From CAYXLW01 sp964466055 (lineage in GTDB: Bacteria; Patescibacteriota; Gracilibacteria; GCA-2401425), in NCBI GenBank assembly GCA_964466055.1, contig CAYXLW010000007.1, forward strand, positions 1-64,000: 64,000 nucleotides of DNA, written 5' to 3'. The notes beneath the pieces were generated by a model. It worked only from the letters and a program-made list of their open reading frames with translations. It was not told where the DNA came from and did no database searches. Below are positions 1-8,800 of the stretch, piece after piece (the stretch's first letter is position 1; each line of letters begins with the position of its first letter). The position numbers and the translations under genes were made by a program.

Positions 1-667
<667 letters not shown>

Positions 668-842
668 AGAAAAACTTTATAAGCTACGTATATCGTGCTG
701 AGTTGATGATTTTTTATCATCAATTTGACACGGTAAAGTAGCTGGATAAACTAGCATTTCTTGAAAAAGAGTATATATATGTAAGTATTAAAATCTGGAT
801 TGTTTAAGCTCAAAGAATTGGTTCTTTACAAAAGAGGGTCTA
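668..842 (+). other. 23S-5S internal transcribed spacer
   Basis: About 175 nt separate 23S from 5S and contain no tRNA. A local hairpin (TTGATGAT/ATCATCAA, about 703-723) lies between an outer pair of arms (AGCTAC near 682 with GTAGCT near 737, and CGTG with CACG inside them). This gives a cruciform-like fold that may be a processing site for the rRNA precursor. That role is inference from base pairing only. Confidence 0.6.
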
Positions 843-962
843 ATCTTGGTGGTTATAGCGGCAGGGGTACACCTGTTCCCATTCCGAACACAGCAGTTAA
901 GTCTGCCTGCGCCGATGGTACTTGGATGACTCGTCCTGGGAGAGTAGGACGCCGCCAAGATT
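843..962 (+). rRNA. rrf: 5S ribosomal RNA
   Basis: The sequence has the 5S layout: a terminal helix in which TCTTGGTGG near 844 pairs with CCGCCAAGA near 952, the conserved CCCATTCCGAACACAG loop near 878-893 and the GATGGTACT segment near 914. It follows 23S in the usual order and is followed by a strong hairpin terminator. Ends are set from the terminal helix and may be off by one or two bases. Confidence 0.95.
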
Positions 963-980
963 AGGTTCTTTTTTAGAAAT

Positions 981-1008
981 AAAAGATGATATTAAACTAT
1001 CATCTTTT
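981..1008. terminator. bidirectional terminator between 5S rRNA and truB
   Basis: A perfect 10-bp stem (AAAAGATGAT/ATCATCTTTT) with an 8-nt loop is followed by T residues on the plus strand and by a T-rich tract on the minus strand. It sits between the convergent rrn operon and truB and overlaps the truB stop codon, so it probably ends both transcripts. Confidence 0.85.
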
Positions 1009-1894
1009 TTGCTTTTAAAATATCTCCACTAATTTCTGCAATTCCTTGAAATTCATTGTCTAAATAAATTTGTACAAATTTATCGTTTTTTATTTTACTT
1101 AGATTAGAATTGTAATCACTTTCTGATAAAAGTGTTTTTAAGTTTAATTTTTGTCCATATTGCAGTTTTTGAACACTTTTTTTGTTCAAATTAACTCTCT
1201 TAAAATCAAGCCCAACATCAAATGGTAATAAATTATTTTTAGATATGTCTTCAATCTTTTTTGCATCTTCAAGTTTAAAATTTTCGACCATAGTTCTATT
1301 TAATCCACTTAAATATCCTCCACATTTAAGTGTTTTTCCTAAATCATGAGCGATTGATCTTATATATGTTCCGCTAGAGCATTTAATTCTTAATTTTAAT
1401 TTTGGCCAAGAAAAATCAATAATGTCATTTTCATAAATTGTTATTTTTCTCTTTTTTGCTTCAATATCAACTTCGATTCCTCTTCTTGTAAGATTGCAAT
1501 ATTTTTCACCATTAATTTTTAATGCAGAATATTTAGGCGGAATTTGTTCAATCTCGCCCAAAAAGTTTTTTACAATACAACTTTTTATATCCTCAATTCG
1601 TAATTCGTAATTCGTAATTTTTAATTGAGTTAAAGGTCCTTCATTATCATATGTTTCTGAGGTGCTCCCAAATGTTATTTCAGCTTCATATTCTTTTGTA
1701 TGTCCTGTATGGAACTCTAGAAACCTTGTTGCTCTTCCAATCCCTATTACCATTAATCCTGTAGCTAGAGGATCAAGAGTTCCTGTATGTCCTACTTTTT
1801 TTATATTAAAAGCCTTTCTTACTTTTGCTATAACATCAAAAGATGTAAAATTGAGGGGTTTATTAACTAATAAAAAACCGTTTATTTCTGACAA
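992..1894 (-). CDS. truB: tRNA pseudouridine-55 synthase TruB
   Basis: Converts U55 of the tRNA T-loop to pseudouridine in the cytoplasm. The N-terminal catalytic motif GHTGTLDPLATGL is intact with the nucleophile Asp41. The later motifs PPKYSALK and the SSGTYIRSIAHDLG segment are also present. At 300 residues it is of normal length. Residues 89-101 (TQLKITNYELRIE) are encoded by a short-repeat palindrome (see 1592-1629) and look like an insertion in a variable loop after the conserved EG, so function is probably kept. The gene is convergent with the rRNA operon and shares its terminator. No Shine-Dalgarno motif is visible at the start. Confidence 0.95.
   Translation of the reverse strand: MSEINGFLLVNKPLNFTSFDVIAKVRKAFNIKKVGHTGTLDPLATGLMVIGIGRATRFLEFHTGHTKEYEAEITFGSTSETYDNEGPLTQLKITNYELRIEDIKSCIVKNFLGEIEQIPPKYSALKINGEKYCNLTRRGIEVDIEAKKRKITIYENDIIDFSWPKLKLRIKCSSGTYIRSIAHDLGKTLKCGGYLSGLNRTMVENFKLEDAKKIEDISKNNLLPFDVGLDFKRVNLNKKSVQKLQYGQKLNLKTLLSESDYNSNLSKIKNDKFVQIYLDNEFQGIAEISGDILKAKKMIV
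1592..1629. repeat. 7-bp tandem repeat inside a palindrome, within truB
   Basis: The heptamer TCGTAAT is repeated about three times (1598-1619) and is flanked by a perfect inverted repeat, CTCAATT at 1592-1598 and AATTGAG at 1623-1629. The whole unit lies inside truB and keeps the reading frame. Such in-frame short-repeat insertions are seen in some AT-rich bacterial genomes. Whether this one is mobile cannot be told from one copy. Confidence 0.8.
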
Positions 1895-1963
1895 TTTATA
1901 TATAATTAAAATCTTTATTACATTATGTTAATTTTGTCTGTTTTTCAAGAAATCAAGTTAATT

Positions 1964-2424
1964 CCCCCTTGAAAAGGGGGACTTAAGGGGGTTATTATCG
2001 AGAAAAACAATTTCATGTTCCTCTCTTTTAGAAAAGATCTAAAATTTAAGGCTAGACAAAATAGAAACAAGCCTACTAAGGCTGAAGTAAAAATATGTTA
2101 TGAAATTCTTTCTAATAAAAAACTTGGCTATAGATTTTTAAGACAAAAACCAATTAGTAATTTTATCGCAGATTTCTATTGTTCTTCTTTAAAATTAGTT
2201 ATTGAAATTGACGGAGATTTTCATTCAGAGCAAGAAAATTACGATAATAACAGGACAGCGGAATTAAATAATTTAGGTTTAAAAGTAATACGTTACTGTA
2301 ATAAAGATATGATTAATAATATTGAAGGAATATATCATGATTTACAAAAACAAATAGAGATAAGAGAAAAAGAATTAGAAATTAATTAATCCCTTAACCC
2401 CCTAAATCCCCCTTTTCAAGGGGG
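1964..2424. mobile_element. inverted-repeat-bounded unit carrying a DUF559 gene
   Basis: The left flank at 1964-1993 reads CCCCCTTGAAAAGGGGGA, then CTTAAGGGGGTTA. The right flank at 2395-2424 is the reverse complement with two or three changes. Each flank is itself a hairpin (CCCCCTT/AAGGGGG) followed by a GGGGGTTA tail. The DUF559 ORF fills the space between them almost exactly, starting 22 nt after one flank and ending 6 nt before the other. This resembles a small mobile unit, but no target-site duplication is clear and no transposase is present. Confidence 0.55.
2015..2389 (+). CDS. DUF559 (Vsr-like) endonuclease-fold protein
   Basis: 124 residues, the usual size of a DUF559 protein. This family has the very-short-patch-repair/restriction endonuclease fold. 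Family landmarks visible are the basic N-terminus with TKAEVKICYEIL, the LGYRFLRQKPI segment, then ADFYC (Asp53), VIEIDGDFH (Glu64, Asp66, His70) and a final VIRYCNKD. The acidic residues match the expected metal-binding core. No methyltransferase or other restriction partner is adjacent. It is bounded by inverted GC-rich repeats, which suggests it travels with them. Its target and biological role are unknown. Confidence 0.85.
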   Translation: MFLSFRKDLKFKARQNRNKPTKAEVKICYEILSNKKLGYRFLRQKPISNFIADFYCSSLKLVIEIDGDFHSEQENYDNNRTAELNNLGLKVIRYCNKDMINNIEGIYHDLQKQIEIREKELEIN

Positions 2425-2444
2425 ACTTATAATTAACGTTCTAT

Positions 2445-3632
2445 ATGAATAAATCTATTCTAAATCATATTTTTGGCATATTGCTTTTTTTACTTCCATT
2501 TTCTTTTCCATTTTTAATTTGGAATAATAGTTCGTTTATTAATGGCAGTTTTTCGGTATGGAGTTCATATTTTTTACATTTTCAAGATTTGATTCTTTTT
2601 ACTGTAATTCTAATTGGATTATTTTTAATACAAAAAAATAAAATTTTATTATTGGCTAAAATCTCAAAATCTATTTATGTAATTCTATTTCTTAGTTTAA
2701 TTTTAACATTTTTTGTTGAAGATAGTGTTTTACATTTTCTAGGACTTTTACATTTTTTTATTATGATTTTTGCTTTTTCTTTTCTGCAAACCTTTCAAAT
2801 TAAATGGAATATAATTGGCAAATATCTCCTATTATCAATGATTTTTATAACGATTTTGGCTATTGCTCAGATGATTTTGCAAAGAAGTATTGGTTTTTCT
2901 TTCTTGGGGGAGCCTGAAATTAATAAAAATATATTAGGAGTAGCAAAGATAAATTTAGAATTAGGTAAAATGATTAGATCTTACGGAACATTTCTTCATC
3001 CCAATATTTTATCATTTTTTAGTATTATAAGCTTTTATATTGCAGATCATATAGGATATAAAAGAAGTAAATGGTTTTTTATAATCTCTCTACTACTATC
3101 TTTTTCTAGAGGGGCTTGGTTAGCTTTTGTTGCATCATATATACTTTTTAAAAGGCACTTTTCAAAAAAAGAATTAATATTTACTTTACTAGGTTTTGGG
3201 ATTTTTGGTGCTATGTTTTTTCAAGCCATACTTGCTCGTTTAAATATCTTTGATAGTGCAATTATTGAAAGATTATTTGGGGTATGGAGTAGTGTAAAGA
3301 TATTAATAATGAATCCTTTAGGGATTGGGATTGGTAATTTTACATTATATTTACAAGAATTTTCTGAAAATATTTTAGCTCCATGGGCGTTTCAGCCTGT
3401 TCATAATTTTTATTTACTTTTTGGAAATGAACTTGGAATTATCTCATTAGGATTTCTAATATATTTCCTTTCTCAAGTCTGGAAAAAGTGCAATGATTGG
3501 CAAAAGCCAATTCTTTTCTGCTGTTTATTCTTAGGGTTTTTCGATCATTATTTATGGACATCATATGATTCAAGGACTTTATTTTTCTTTTTATTATTTT
3601 CTTTTTATTATCAAAAACGATATTCAGAATAA
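2445..3632 (+). CDS. O-antigen ligase/polymerase-like membrane protein (Wzy_C type)
   Basis: A 395-residue protein that is almost wholly hydrophobic, with about ten membrane segments. The late motif PVHNFYLLFGNELGIISLGFL is typical of the Wzy/WaaL O-antigen ligase-polymerase superfamily. The preceding loop with FLHPNILSFFSI and SRGAWLAFVAS also fits. These proteins join or polymerise lipid-linked or surface glycans at the outer face of the cytoplasmic membrane. The HAD gene starts 3 nt after its stop, so the two are probably co-transcribed. The substrate cannot be predicted. Confidence 0.75.
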   Translation: MNKSILNHIFGILLFLLPFSFPFLIWNNSSFINGSFSVWSSYFLHFQDLILFTVILIGLFLIQKNKILLLAKISKSIYVILFLSLILTFFVEDSVLHFLGLLHFFIMIFAFSFLQTFQIKWNIIGKYLLLSMIFITILAIAQMILQRSIGFSFLGEPEINKNILGVAKINLELGKMIRSYGTFLHPNILSFFSIISFYIADHIGYKRSKWFFIISLLLSFSRGAWLAFVASYILFKRHFSKKELIFTLLGFGIFGAMFFQAILARLNIFDSAIIERLFGVWSSVKILIMNPLGIGIGNFTLYLQEFSENILAPWAFQPVHNFYLLFGNELGIISLGFLIYFLSQVWKKCNDWQKPILFCCLFLGFFDHYLWTSYDSRTLFFFLLFSFYYQKRYSE

Positions 3633-3634
3633 TT

Positions 3635-4273
3635 ATGTTTAAAGCAATTTTTTGGGATAATGACGGAATTTTAGTAGATACAGAGCCTTTATTTTTTAAG
3701 GCTACAAGTTGTATTTTAAAAGATTTTGGAGTGACTCTTACAGAAGATATGTACACGCATAATCAACTCAAAAGGAATACAAGTGCGTTCGATTTAGTTA
3801 AAGATAAAGGAATTAATGAAGAAATTATTTTGAAAGCAAGAAAAGAAAGAGATTCTCTATATGAAAAATTTTTGAAATCAGAAGTTTTAATTATAAATGG
3901 AGTAAAAGAGACATTAGAAAAATTGAATAAAAAATTTCTAATGGGGATTGTTACAAGTAGTCTAAAAGTACATTTTGATATAATAATGAAATCTGCAGGG
4001 ATAAAAAATTATTTTGATTTTTTTATTATGGCAGAAGATACAGAAAAACATAAACCTCATCCTGATCAATATTTATTGGCATTGAGAAGAACAAAACTTT
4101 CTCCAGCAGAATGTTTAGTAATAGAAGACACAGAAAGGGGGGTTGTTGCGGCGAAAAAAGCTGGGCTAACTTGCTATGCTATCCCTACAGAGTTATCTAG
4201 AGCAAATGATTTTTCTCTCGCAGACAAAGTATTGAATAGCATCATTGAACTGCCAGATATTCTTTTTAATTAA
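3635..4273 (+). CDS. HAD-superfamily hydrolase, beta-phosphoglucomutase-like
   Basis: 212 residues with all four HAD motifs: motif I WDNDGIL (Asp8 nucleophile, Asp10), motif II VTSS (about 107), motif III Lys140 in KHKPHPD, and motif IV IEDTERG (Glu164-Asp165). The helical cap follows motif I, as in the beta-phosphoglucomutase/phosphoglycolate phosphatase subgroup. The substrate is probably a small phosphorylated metabolite such as a sugar phosphate, but it cannot be chosen from sequence. It sits 3 nt after the membrane protein and 6 nt before the dehydrogenase, so it is likely part of one operon. Confidence 0.85.
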   Translation: MFKAIFWDNDGILVDTEPLFFKATSCILKDFGVTLTEDMYTHNQLKRNTSAFDLVKDKGINEEIILKARKERDSLYEKFLKSEVLIINGVKETLEKLNKKFLMGIVTSSLKVHFDIIMKSAGIKNYFDFFIMAEDTEKHKPHPDQYLLALRRTKLSPAECLVIEDTERGVVAAKKAGLTCYAIPTELSRANDFSLADKVLNSIIELPDILFN

Positions 4274-4279
4274 TCTATT

Positions 4280-5398
4280 ATGGATTTCAATTTCAATCTT
4301 CCAACAAAGATAGTTTTCAAAAGAGGAAAACTTAAATCTTGTAAAAAAGAGATAGAAAAGTTTATTTCGAAAAATTCAAAATTACTTATTTGTATAGGAG
4401 ATAAATCTGCAAAACAAAATGGGTATCTTGAAATTTTATTAAATCAGCTTGAAAGTTATAAAACAGTTATTTTTGAAGGCATTATGCCTAACCCTCTTCT
4501 TAGTAAAGCAGAAGAAGGCTTAATTCTAGCTAAAAAAGAAAAAATAGGTGCAATTATTGCACTTGGAGGAGGAAGTACTATGGATACTGCTAAGGCTATT
4601 GCGATTGCTTATGCTAATAATGTAAAAATAGAAGAATTATGGAATCATAAAACTCAAATAAATAAAAAGGTGATTCCTTTAATTATGATTCCAACAACTT
4701 CAGCAACTTCTTCAGAAATTAATCAGTATTCAGTTCTTAGTGATAAAAATAAAAAGGGGGGATTTGGAGTTTCCCCATATATGTGTCCAGATTTGGCAAT
4801 AATTGATCCTTTGCTTACCATTACACTTTCAAAGCGTGAATCACAAGCAACAATTGGAGATATATTAGCTCATTCTTTTGAATCTTTTTGGTCAACGAGA
4901 TCAAATGAATTTACTAGATTTTTTGCAGGGAAAGCAATTAAACTGCTTTTTGAATATGGAGAAAAATCAATTCGAGATTTAAAAGATGAAGAATTACGTG
5001 AAAAAATTTCGTTAGCTTCAGTTTATGCAGGTTTTTCTTTTGGGCATGCAAGTTGTAATGTAGGTCATTCTATTTCTTATCCTTTGACAATGAATTATGG
5101 AGTAACGCATGGATTTGCTTGTGCTGTTACTTTACCTGTTATGTATGAATATATTTCGGAGAACAGCGATTTAAGTGAGTTAAATAAGGTTTTAGAAGTA
5201 AAATCTCCAAGTGAGGGAATGGAGAAGATAGATAATTTTTTGATTAGAGTTGGTATAAAAAATAGACTATCGGCATACGCGATAAAAGAGCCAGATTTAG
5301 ATATAATATTAGAAAAAGCTCATCCTTATAGAGAAGATGTTTTGCCTATTAAAATCTCAAAGGGAAAAATAAAAAGTTTATTATCTTCTATATTGTGA
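4280..5398 (+). CDS. iron-containing (group III) alcohol dehydrogenase
   Basis: 372 residues of the Fe-ADH family, which reduces aldehydes/ketones or oxidises alcohols with NAD(P)H. The dinucleotide-binding GGGSTMD lies at 96-102. The expected metal ligands are in place: Asp194 and His198 in GDILAHSFE, His263 in VGHSISYP, and His277 in GVTHGFACAV. It is the last gene of a tight string behind the HAD phosphatase. Its TGA stop (5396-5398) is followed by noncoding leader sequence, which argues for a standard genetic code. The alcohol or aldehyde used is unknown; fermentation is a reasonable guess. Confidence 0.88.
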   Translation: MDFNFNLPTKIVFKRGKLKSCKKEIEKFISKNSKLLICIGDKSAKQNGYLEILLNQLESYKTVIFEGIMPNPLLSKAEEGLILAKKEKIGAIIALGGGSTMDTAKAIAIAYANNVKIEELWNHKTQINKKVIPLIMIPTTSATSSEINQYSVLSDKNKKGGFGVSPYMCPDLAIIDPLLTITLSKRESQATIGDILAHSFESFWSTRSNEFTRFFAGKAIKLLFEYGEKSIRDLKDEELREKISLASVYAGFSFGHASCNVGHSISYPLTMNYGVTHGFACAVTLPVMYEYISENSDLSELNKVLEVKSPSEGMEKIDNFLIRVGIKNRLSAYAIKEPDLDIILEKAHPYREDVLPIKISKGKIKSLLSSIL

Positions 5399-5417
5399 AT
5401 AAAAATCAAATTTATTC

Positions 5418-5445
5418 TTGACTTTCCTTTTTTCTTAAGTAAAAT
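5418..5445 (+). promoter_or_regulatory. sigma70-type promoter for the ribosomal protein operon
   Basis: TTGACT (5418-5423), a 16-nt spacer and TAAAAT (5440-5445) lie about 80 nt before rplC. The upstream gene ends just before at 5398, so this is the likely operon promoter. Confidence 0.6.
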
Positions 5446-5471
5446 CCACAGGCTTTTTTAAAAAGTTATCA

Positions 5472-5504
5472 CTTTGGCGGGAGAAGTAAATTCCCTAACC
5501 AAAG
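5472..5504 (+). promoter_or_regulatory. leader stem-loop before rplC
   Basis: CTTTGG (5472-5477) pairs with CCAAAG (5499-5504). Inside it GGGA (5479-5482) pairs with TCCC (5492-5495), leaving an A/G-rich loop. The structure falls in the untranslated leader between promoter and rplC, where S10 operons of other bacteria carry a leader bound by L4. It is shorter than that leader, and an autoregulatory role is inference. Confidence 0.4.
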
Positions 5505-5525
5505 AATAATTAACCTCTTTTATAC

Positions 5526-6110
5526 ATGCTAGGAATATTAGGAAAAAAAATCGGAATGTCTCGAGTGATCAATGAAGAAGGTCACTTTGTTCCTGTTACC
5601 TATATTCAAGCAGAGCCAAATGAGGTTATCCAGGTTAAGACACTAGAGAAAGATGGTTATAATGCAGTCTCACTTGGAGTGGATGCATATGCTAGACCAA
5701 GAAAAAACAAGAAATATAAATTTGTTAGAGAGGTGTTAGTAGATGATTCTTCACAATATAAAGTTGGACAGAAGATTTCATTAACAGATCTAGGAGAAAT
5801 TGAAAGAGCTACAATTACTGCATATTCTAAGGGGAGAGGATTCCAAGGAGGAGTAAAAAGATGGAGCTTTAATGTTGCAAGAAAATCTCATGGAACAAAA
5901 GACCCAAGGCATGGTTCTACAATGAATAACTGTATTACTGGGCGATCAAAAAAAGGGAATAAAATGCCAGGACGGATGGGAAATGCTCAAATAACTCTAA
6001 GAGATAGAAAGATTATTCTTATAAACACAGAAAAGAATGTGTATGCGGTGAAAGGTCCTATTCCAGGAGCGTTAAATGGATTCATAGTGTTAAAAATAGA
6101 TAGCAAATAA
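5526..6110 (+). CDS. rplC: 50S ribosomal protein uL3
   Basis: 194 residues, near normal length. It opens with MLGILGKKIGMSR and keeps the family core ITAYSKGRGFQGGVKRW, the HGTKDPRHGS-like loop that reaches toward the peptidyl-transferase centre, and GRMGNAQITL. It binds the 3' domain of 23S rRNA and starts large-subunit assembly. Here it is the first gene of the S10-type operon. rpsJ, which normally comes just before, is absent and an alcohol dehydrogenase stands upstream. The start codon has no Shine-Dalgarno motif. Confidence 0.97.
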   Translation: MLGILGKKIGMSRVINEEGHFVPVTYIQAEPNEVIQVKTLEKDGYNAVSLGVDAYARPRKNKKYKFVREVLVDDSSQYKVGQKISLTDLGEIERATITAYSKGRGFQGGVKRWSFNVARKSHGTKDPRHGSTMNNCITGRSKKGNKMPGRMGNAQITLRDRKIILINTEKNVYAVKGPIPGALNGFIVLKIDSK

Positions 6111-6151
6111 ATGCCTCTTATATTATAAAAATTAATATTTTAATAAAAACA

Positions 6152-6775
6152 GTGAAGATAAAAGTGTACAATCAGGCTGGGGAAGAAGTAGGGTCAAAAG
6201 ATCTTAATAAAGAGATATTTGAAGCTAAAGTAAATGAGGGGCTTATGCATGAAGCCTTAGTTAGGCAACAAGCAAATGCTCGTTATAACTTAGCAAAAAC
6301 AAAAGATCGTTCAGATGTAAGAGGAGGAGGAGCAAAGCCATTCAGACAAAAAGGAACAGGAAGAGCTCGTCAAGGGACTATAAGAGCTCCACAAATGAAA
6401 GGAGGAGGTGTTGTTTTTGGTCCGAGTGGAGAACGTAATTTTTCTATGCAAATGCCAAAAAAACAAAGAAGAGCTGCATTATTTTCTGCTTTGACTGTTA
6501 AAGCAAAAGAAAAGTCTATATTCGGATTGGAAAAATATGACGAAGAGATAAAAACTAAGACGTTTGCAGGACTTTTGGCAAAACTTCCAGTGGAAAGAAA
6601 TCTTCTTTTAGTATTATCTGAAAAAAATGAAATAATTGAAAAATCAACTAATAACATTCCAACAGTAAAGACAATCCAAGTACAATACCTAAATATTGCT
6701 GATCTTATGAAATATAGAAAAGTATGTTTCGTAGGAGATAGTGATAAAAAAATTGAAGAAATTTTCTTAAAATAA
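6152..6775 (+). CDS. rplD: 50S ribosomal protein uL4
   Basis: 207 residues beginning at a GTG codon, which matches the family N-terminus (MKIKVYNQAGEEVG). The extended loop that lines the peptide exit tunnel is present (RGGGAKPFRQKGTGRARQGT, then PQMKGGGVVFGPSGERNF). uL4 is an early 23S-binding protein and in E. coli also represses its own operon. It lies 41 nt after rplC and 9 nt before rplW. Confidence 0.97.
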   Translation: MKIKVYNQAGEEVGSKDLNKEIFEAKVNEGLMHEALVRQQANARYNLAKTKDRSDVRGGGAKPFRQKGTGRARQGTIRAPQMKGGGVVFGPSGERNFSMQMPKKQRRAALFSALTVKAKEKSIFGLEKYDEEIKTKTFAGLLAKLPVERNLLLVLSEKNEIIEKSTNNIPTVKTIQVQYLNIADLMKYRKVCFVGDSDKKIEEIFLK

Positions 6776-6784
6776 TTATTAAAA

Positions 6785-7150
6785 ATGCAAAGCGTTTACA
6801 CTGTATGTATTCGGCCAGTTGTTACAGAGAAGAGTATGAAAGCTCAAGAAAAAAGACAATATACAGTTATGGTTGATAAAAGTGCCACAAAAATAGATAT
6901 TGCAAATGCATTTTCTGTTATGTACTCGGTAGAAATAGAATCGGTAAATGTTATCCCTGTGAGAAAAAAAACGAGAGCTATAGGAAAAACCAAAGTATAT
7001 ACAAAGAGAAAGGCTGGGAAAAAAGCGATTGTAACTATTAAAGAAGGTCAAACTTTAGACTTGATGAAAATAGAAGAAGAAAAAAAGAAGAGAGAAATAA
7101 AAAAAGTGGAAAAAAAATCAGAAGAAAAAATATCTAAAACTAAGAAATAA
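6785..7150 (+). CDS. rplW: 50S ribosomal protein uL23 with a charged C-terminal tail
   Basis: 121 residues, of which the first 95 or so match uL23 (RPVVTEKSMKAQEKRQYTVMVD, later VNVIPVRKKTRAIGK). uL23 sits at the tunnel exit and docks trigger factor and SRP. The last 25 residues or so are an added Lys/Glu-rich tail (KIEEEKKKREIKKVEKKSEEK) that is not part of the core fold. It probably extends as a helix at the exit site. It starts 9 nt after rplD. Confidence 0.95.
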   Translation: MQSVYTVCIRPVVTEKSMKAQEKRQYTVMVDKSATKIDIANAFSVMYSVEIESVNVIPVRKKTRAIGKTKVYTKRKAGKKAIVTIKEGQTLDLMKIEEEKKKREIKKVEKKSEEKISKTKK

Positions 7151-7159
7151 TTCTCAAAG

Positions 7160-8005
7160 ATGCCAATAAAAAAATATAAACCGACAACGGCGGGTAGAAG
7201 AAATTATTCAGTAAATGCATTTACAGAGTTGACTGGTGATGATCCAGAAAAATCACTTCTTGTTACTTTAAATAAAACAGGAGGAAGGAATAATATAGGT
7301 CGTATTACAATGCGTCACATAGGAGGAGGACATAAAAGAAAATATAGAATTATTGATTTTAAAAGACTTGATAGAGTTGGCATAAAGGGAATAGTTAAAA
7401 CAGTTGAATATGATCCAAATAGAACTGCATTTATTGCATTGATTCAGTATTCAGATGGAGAAAAAAGATATATATTAGCTCCTCAGGGAATAAAAGTTGA
7501 TGATGAAATCCATACAGGTGAAAAAACTCCAGTAAAACCAGGCAATAGAATGAAATTGAAAAATATCCCTACAACATACAATATTTTTAATATTGAAACT
7601 TTTCCAGGGAAAGGAGGGCAGCTTGTAAGAACAGCAGGTACAAGTGCAACACTAGTTTCTTTAGATGGAGAGATGGCTCAAATAAAAATGCCTTCAGGGG
7701 AAATTAGAAATGTTAGCAAAGATGCTTATGCAACAATAGGAATTGTTTCTAATCCAGATCATTCTCTTGTAAGAATTGGTAAAGCAGGAAGAAGCAGATG
7801 GTTAGGACGAAGACCTCATGTACTTGGTAAATCTATGAATGCAGTAGATCATCCACATGGAGGAGGGGAAGGACATGCTCCAATTGGGCTTAAAGCTCCT
7901 AAAACACCATGGGGAGCATATGCGCTCGGTGTTAAAACTAGAAAGAAAAATAAATGGACAAATAATATGATAGCATCTAGTCGTCATAAAAAGAAGAATA
8001 AATAA
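7160..8005 (+). CDS. rplB: 50S ribosomal protein uL2
   Basis: 281 residues, full length. Family landmarks include PTTAGRRN, GRITMRHIGGGHKRKYR, and the C-terminal VDHPHGGGEGHAPIG loop whose histidine lies near the peptidyl-transferase centre. It is needed for subunit joining. It follows rplW by 9 nt. A 79-nt AT-rich gap separates it from rpsS, the largest gap within the operon. Confidence 0.98.
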   Translation: MPIKKYKPTTAGRRNYSVNAFTELTGDDPEKSLLVTLNKTGGRNNIGRITMRHIGGGHKRKYRIIDFKRLDRVGIKGIVKTVEYDPNRTAFIALIQYSDGEKRYILAPQGIKVDDEIHTGEKTPVKPGNRMKLKNIPTTYNIFNIETFPGKGGQLVRTAGTSATLVSLDGEMAQIKMPSGEIRNVSKDAYATIGIVSNPDHSLVRIGKAGRSRWLGRRPHVLGKSMNAVDHPHGGGEGHAPIGLKAPKTPWGAYALGVKTRKKNKWTNNMIASSRHKKKNK

Positions 8006-8084
8006 GTATTTTCTGTGTGTATAAACCAATATTTAGTAATTAAAATAATAAAACTTAAAATTTACTTATATTTAACCAATTAGT

Positions 8085-8351
8085 ATGTCAAGAAGTTCAA
8101 AGAAAGGGCATTATGTTGATCCAAGAATTGTAATAAAGGTTCAAAAGCTTGGAGATCAAAAGAAAATAATAAAAACGTGGTCAAGAGCATGTACAATTTC
8201 TCCTATTTTTGTTGGTATAACTTTTGCGGTACATAATGGAAAAGTTTTTACTCCAGTTTTTGTTTCAGAAAACATGGTGGGACATAAACTTGGAGAATTT
8301 TCCCCTACTAGAAAGTTTAGAGGACATGGAGGTAAGTTAGCAAAAAAGTAA
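8085..8351 (+). CDS. rpsS: 30S ribosomal protein uS19
   Basis: 88 residues, standard length. It opens with MSRSSKKGHYVD and contains IIKTWSRACTISPIFVGITFAVHNGKVF and the closing GEFSPTRKFRGHG motif. uS19 binds the head of the 30S subunit with S13. The order rplB-rpsS-rplV is as in other bacteria. Confidence 0.97.
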   Translation: MSRSSKKGHYVDPRIVIKVQKLGDQKKIIKTWSRACTISPIFVGITFAVHNGKVFTPVFVSENMVGHKLGEFSPTRKFRGHGGKLAKK

Positions 8352-8378
8352 ACAATAAAATCATAAGATTATTTAATA

Positions 8379-8774
8379 ATGAAAGCATTTCTTAAGCAAG
8401 TTCGGATATCACCAAAAAAAGTAAATCTTATTGCTGAAATTATTCGCAATCAGAAAGCTTTAGAAGGTCTTGAAGTTCTAAAGTATATGCCTAAAAAGGC
8501 GGCTCAAATTATTTATAAAGTACTTGAATCAGCAGTGGCAAATGCTGAGAATAATTTTGGGCAAAATAAAGATGATCTTTATATATCAGAGGTATTGGTT
8601 TCTGGAGGAGTTACATATAAAAGGGGACAATCACATTCTAAGGGAAGAGTTACTCCGTTACTTAAAAGAACATCTAATATTAAAGTTGAGCTTGAAGTGA
8701 AAGGCGGTGATAAAGATATAACTAAAAATAAAGAAAAAAACGTAAAAACAAAAAAAGTATCTAAAGAATCATAA
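8379..8774 (+). CDS. rplV: 50S ribosomal protein uL22
   Basis: 131 residues. The core matches uL22: VRISPKKVNLIAEIIRNQ, then AAQIIYKVLESAVANAENN, and the beta-hairpin that reaches into the exit tunnel (GGVTYKRGQSHSKGRVTPLLKRTS). The last 25 residues or so form a Lys-rich tail (KGGDKDITKNKEKNVKTKK) beyond the usual end, similar in style to the tail on uL23. Confidence 0.96.
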   Translation: MKAFLKQVRISPKKVNLIAEIIRNQKALEGLEVLKYMPKKAAQIIYKVLESAVANAENNFGQNKDDLYISEVLVSGGVTYKRGQSHSKGRVTPLLKRTSNIKVELEVKGGDKDITKNKEKNVKTKKVSKES

Positions 8775-8800
8775 TTAAACTAAATATTTAAAAATTATTT

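Noticed and set aside
4280..5398. Recoding of TGA as glycine, as in Gracilibacteria or Absconditabacteria
   Set aside because: TGA ends the alcohol dehydrogenase at its expected length and also ends ntpD, and conserved glycines throughout the window use GGN codons.
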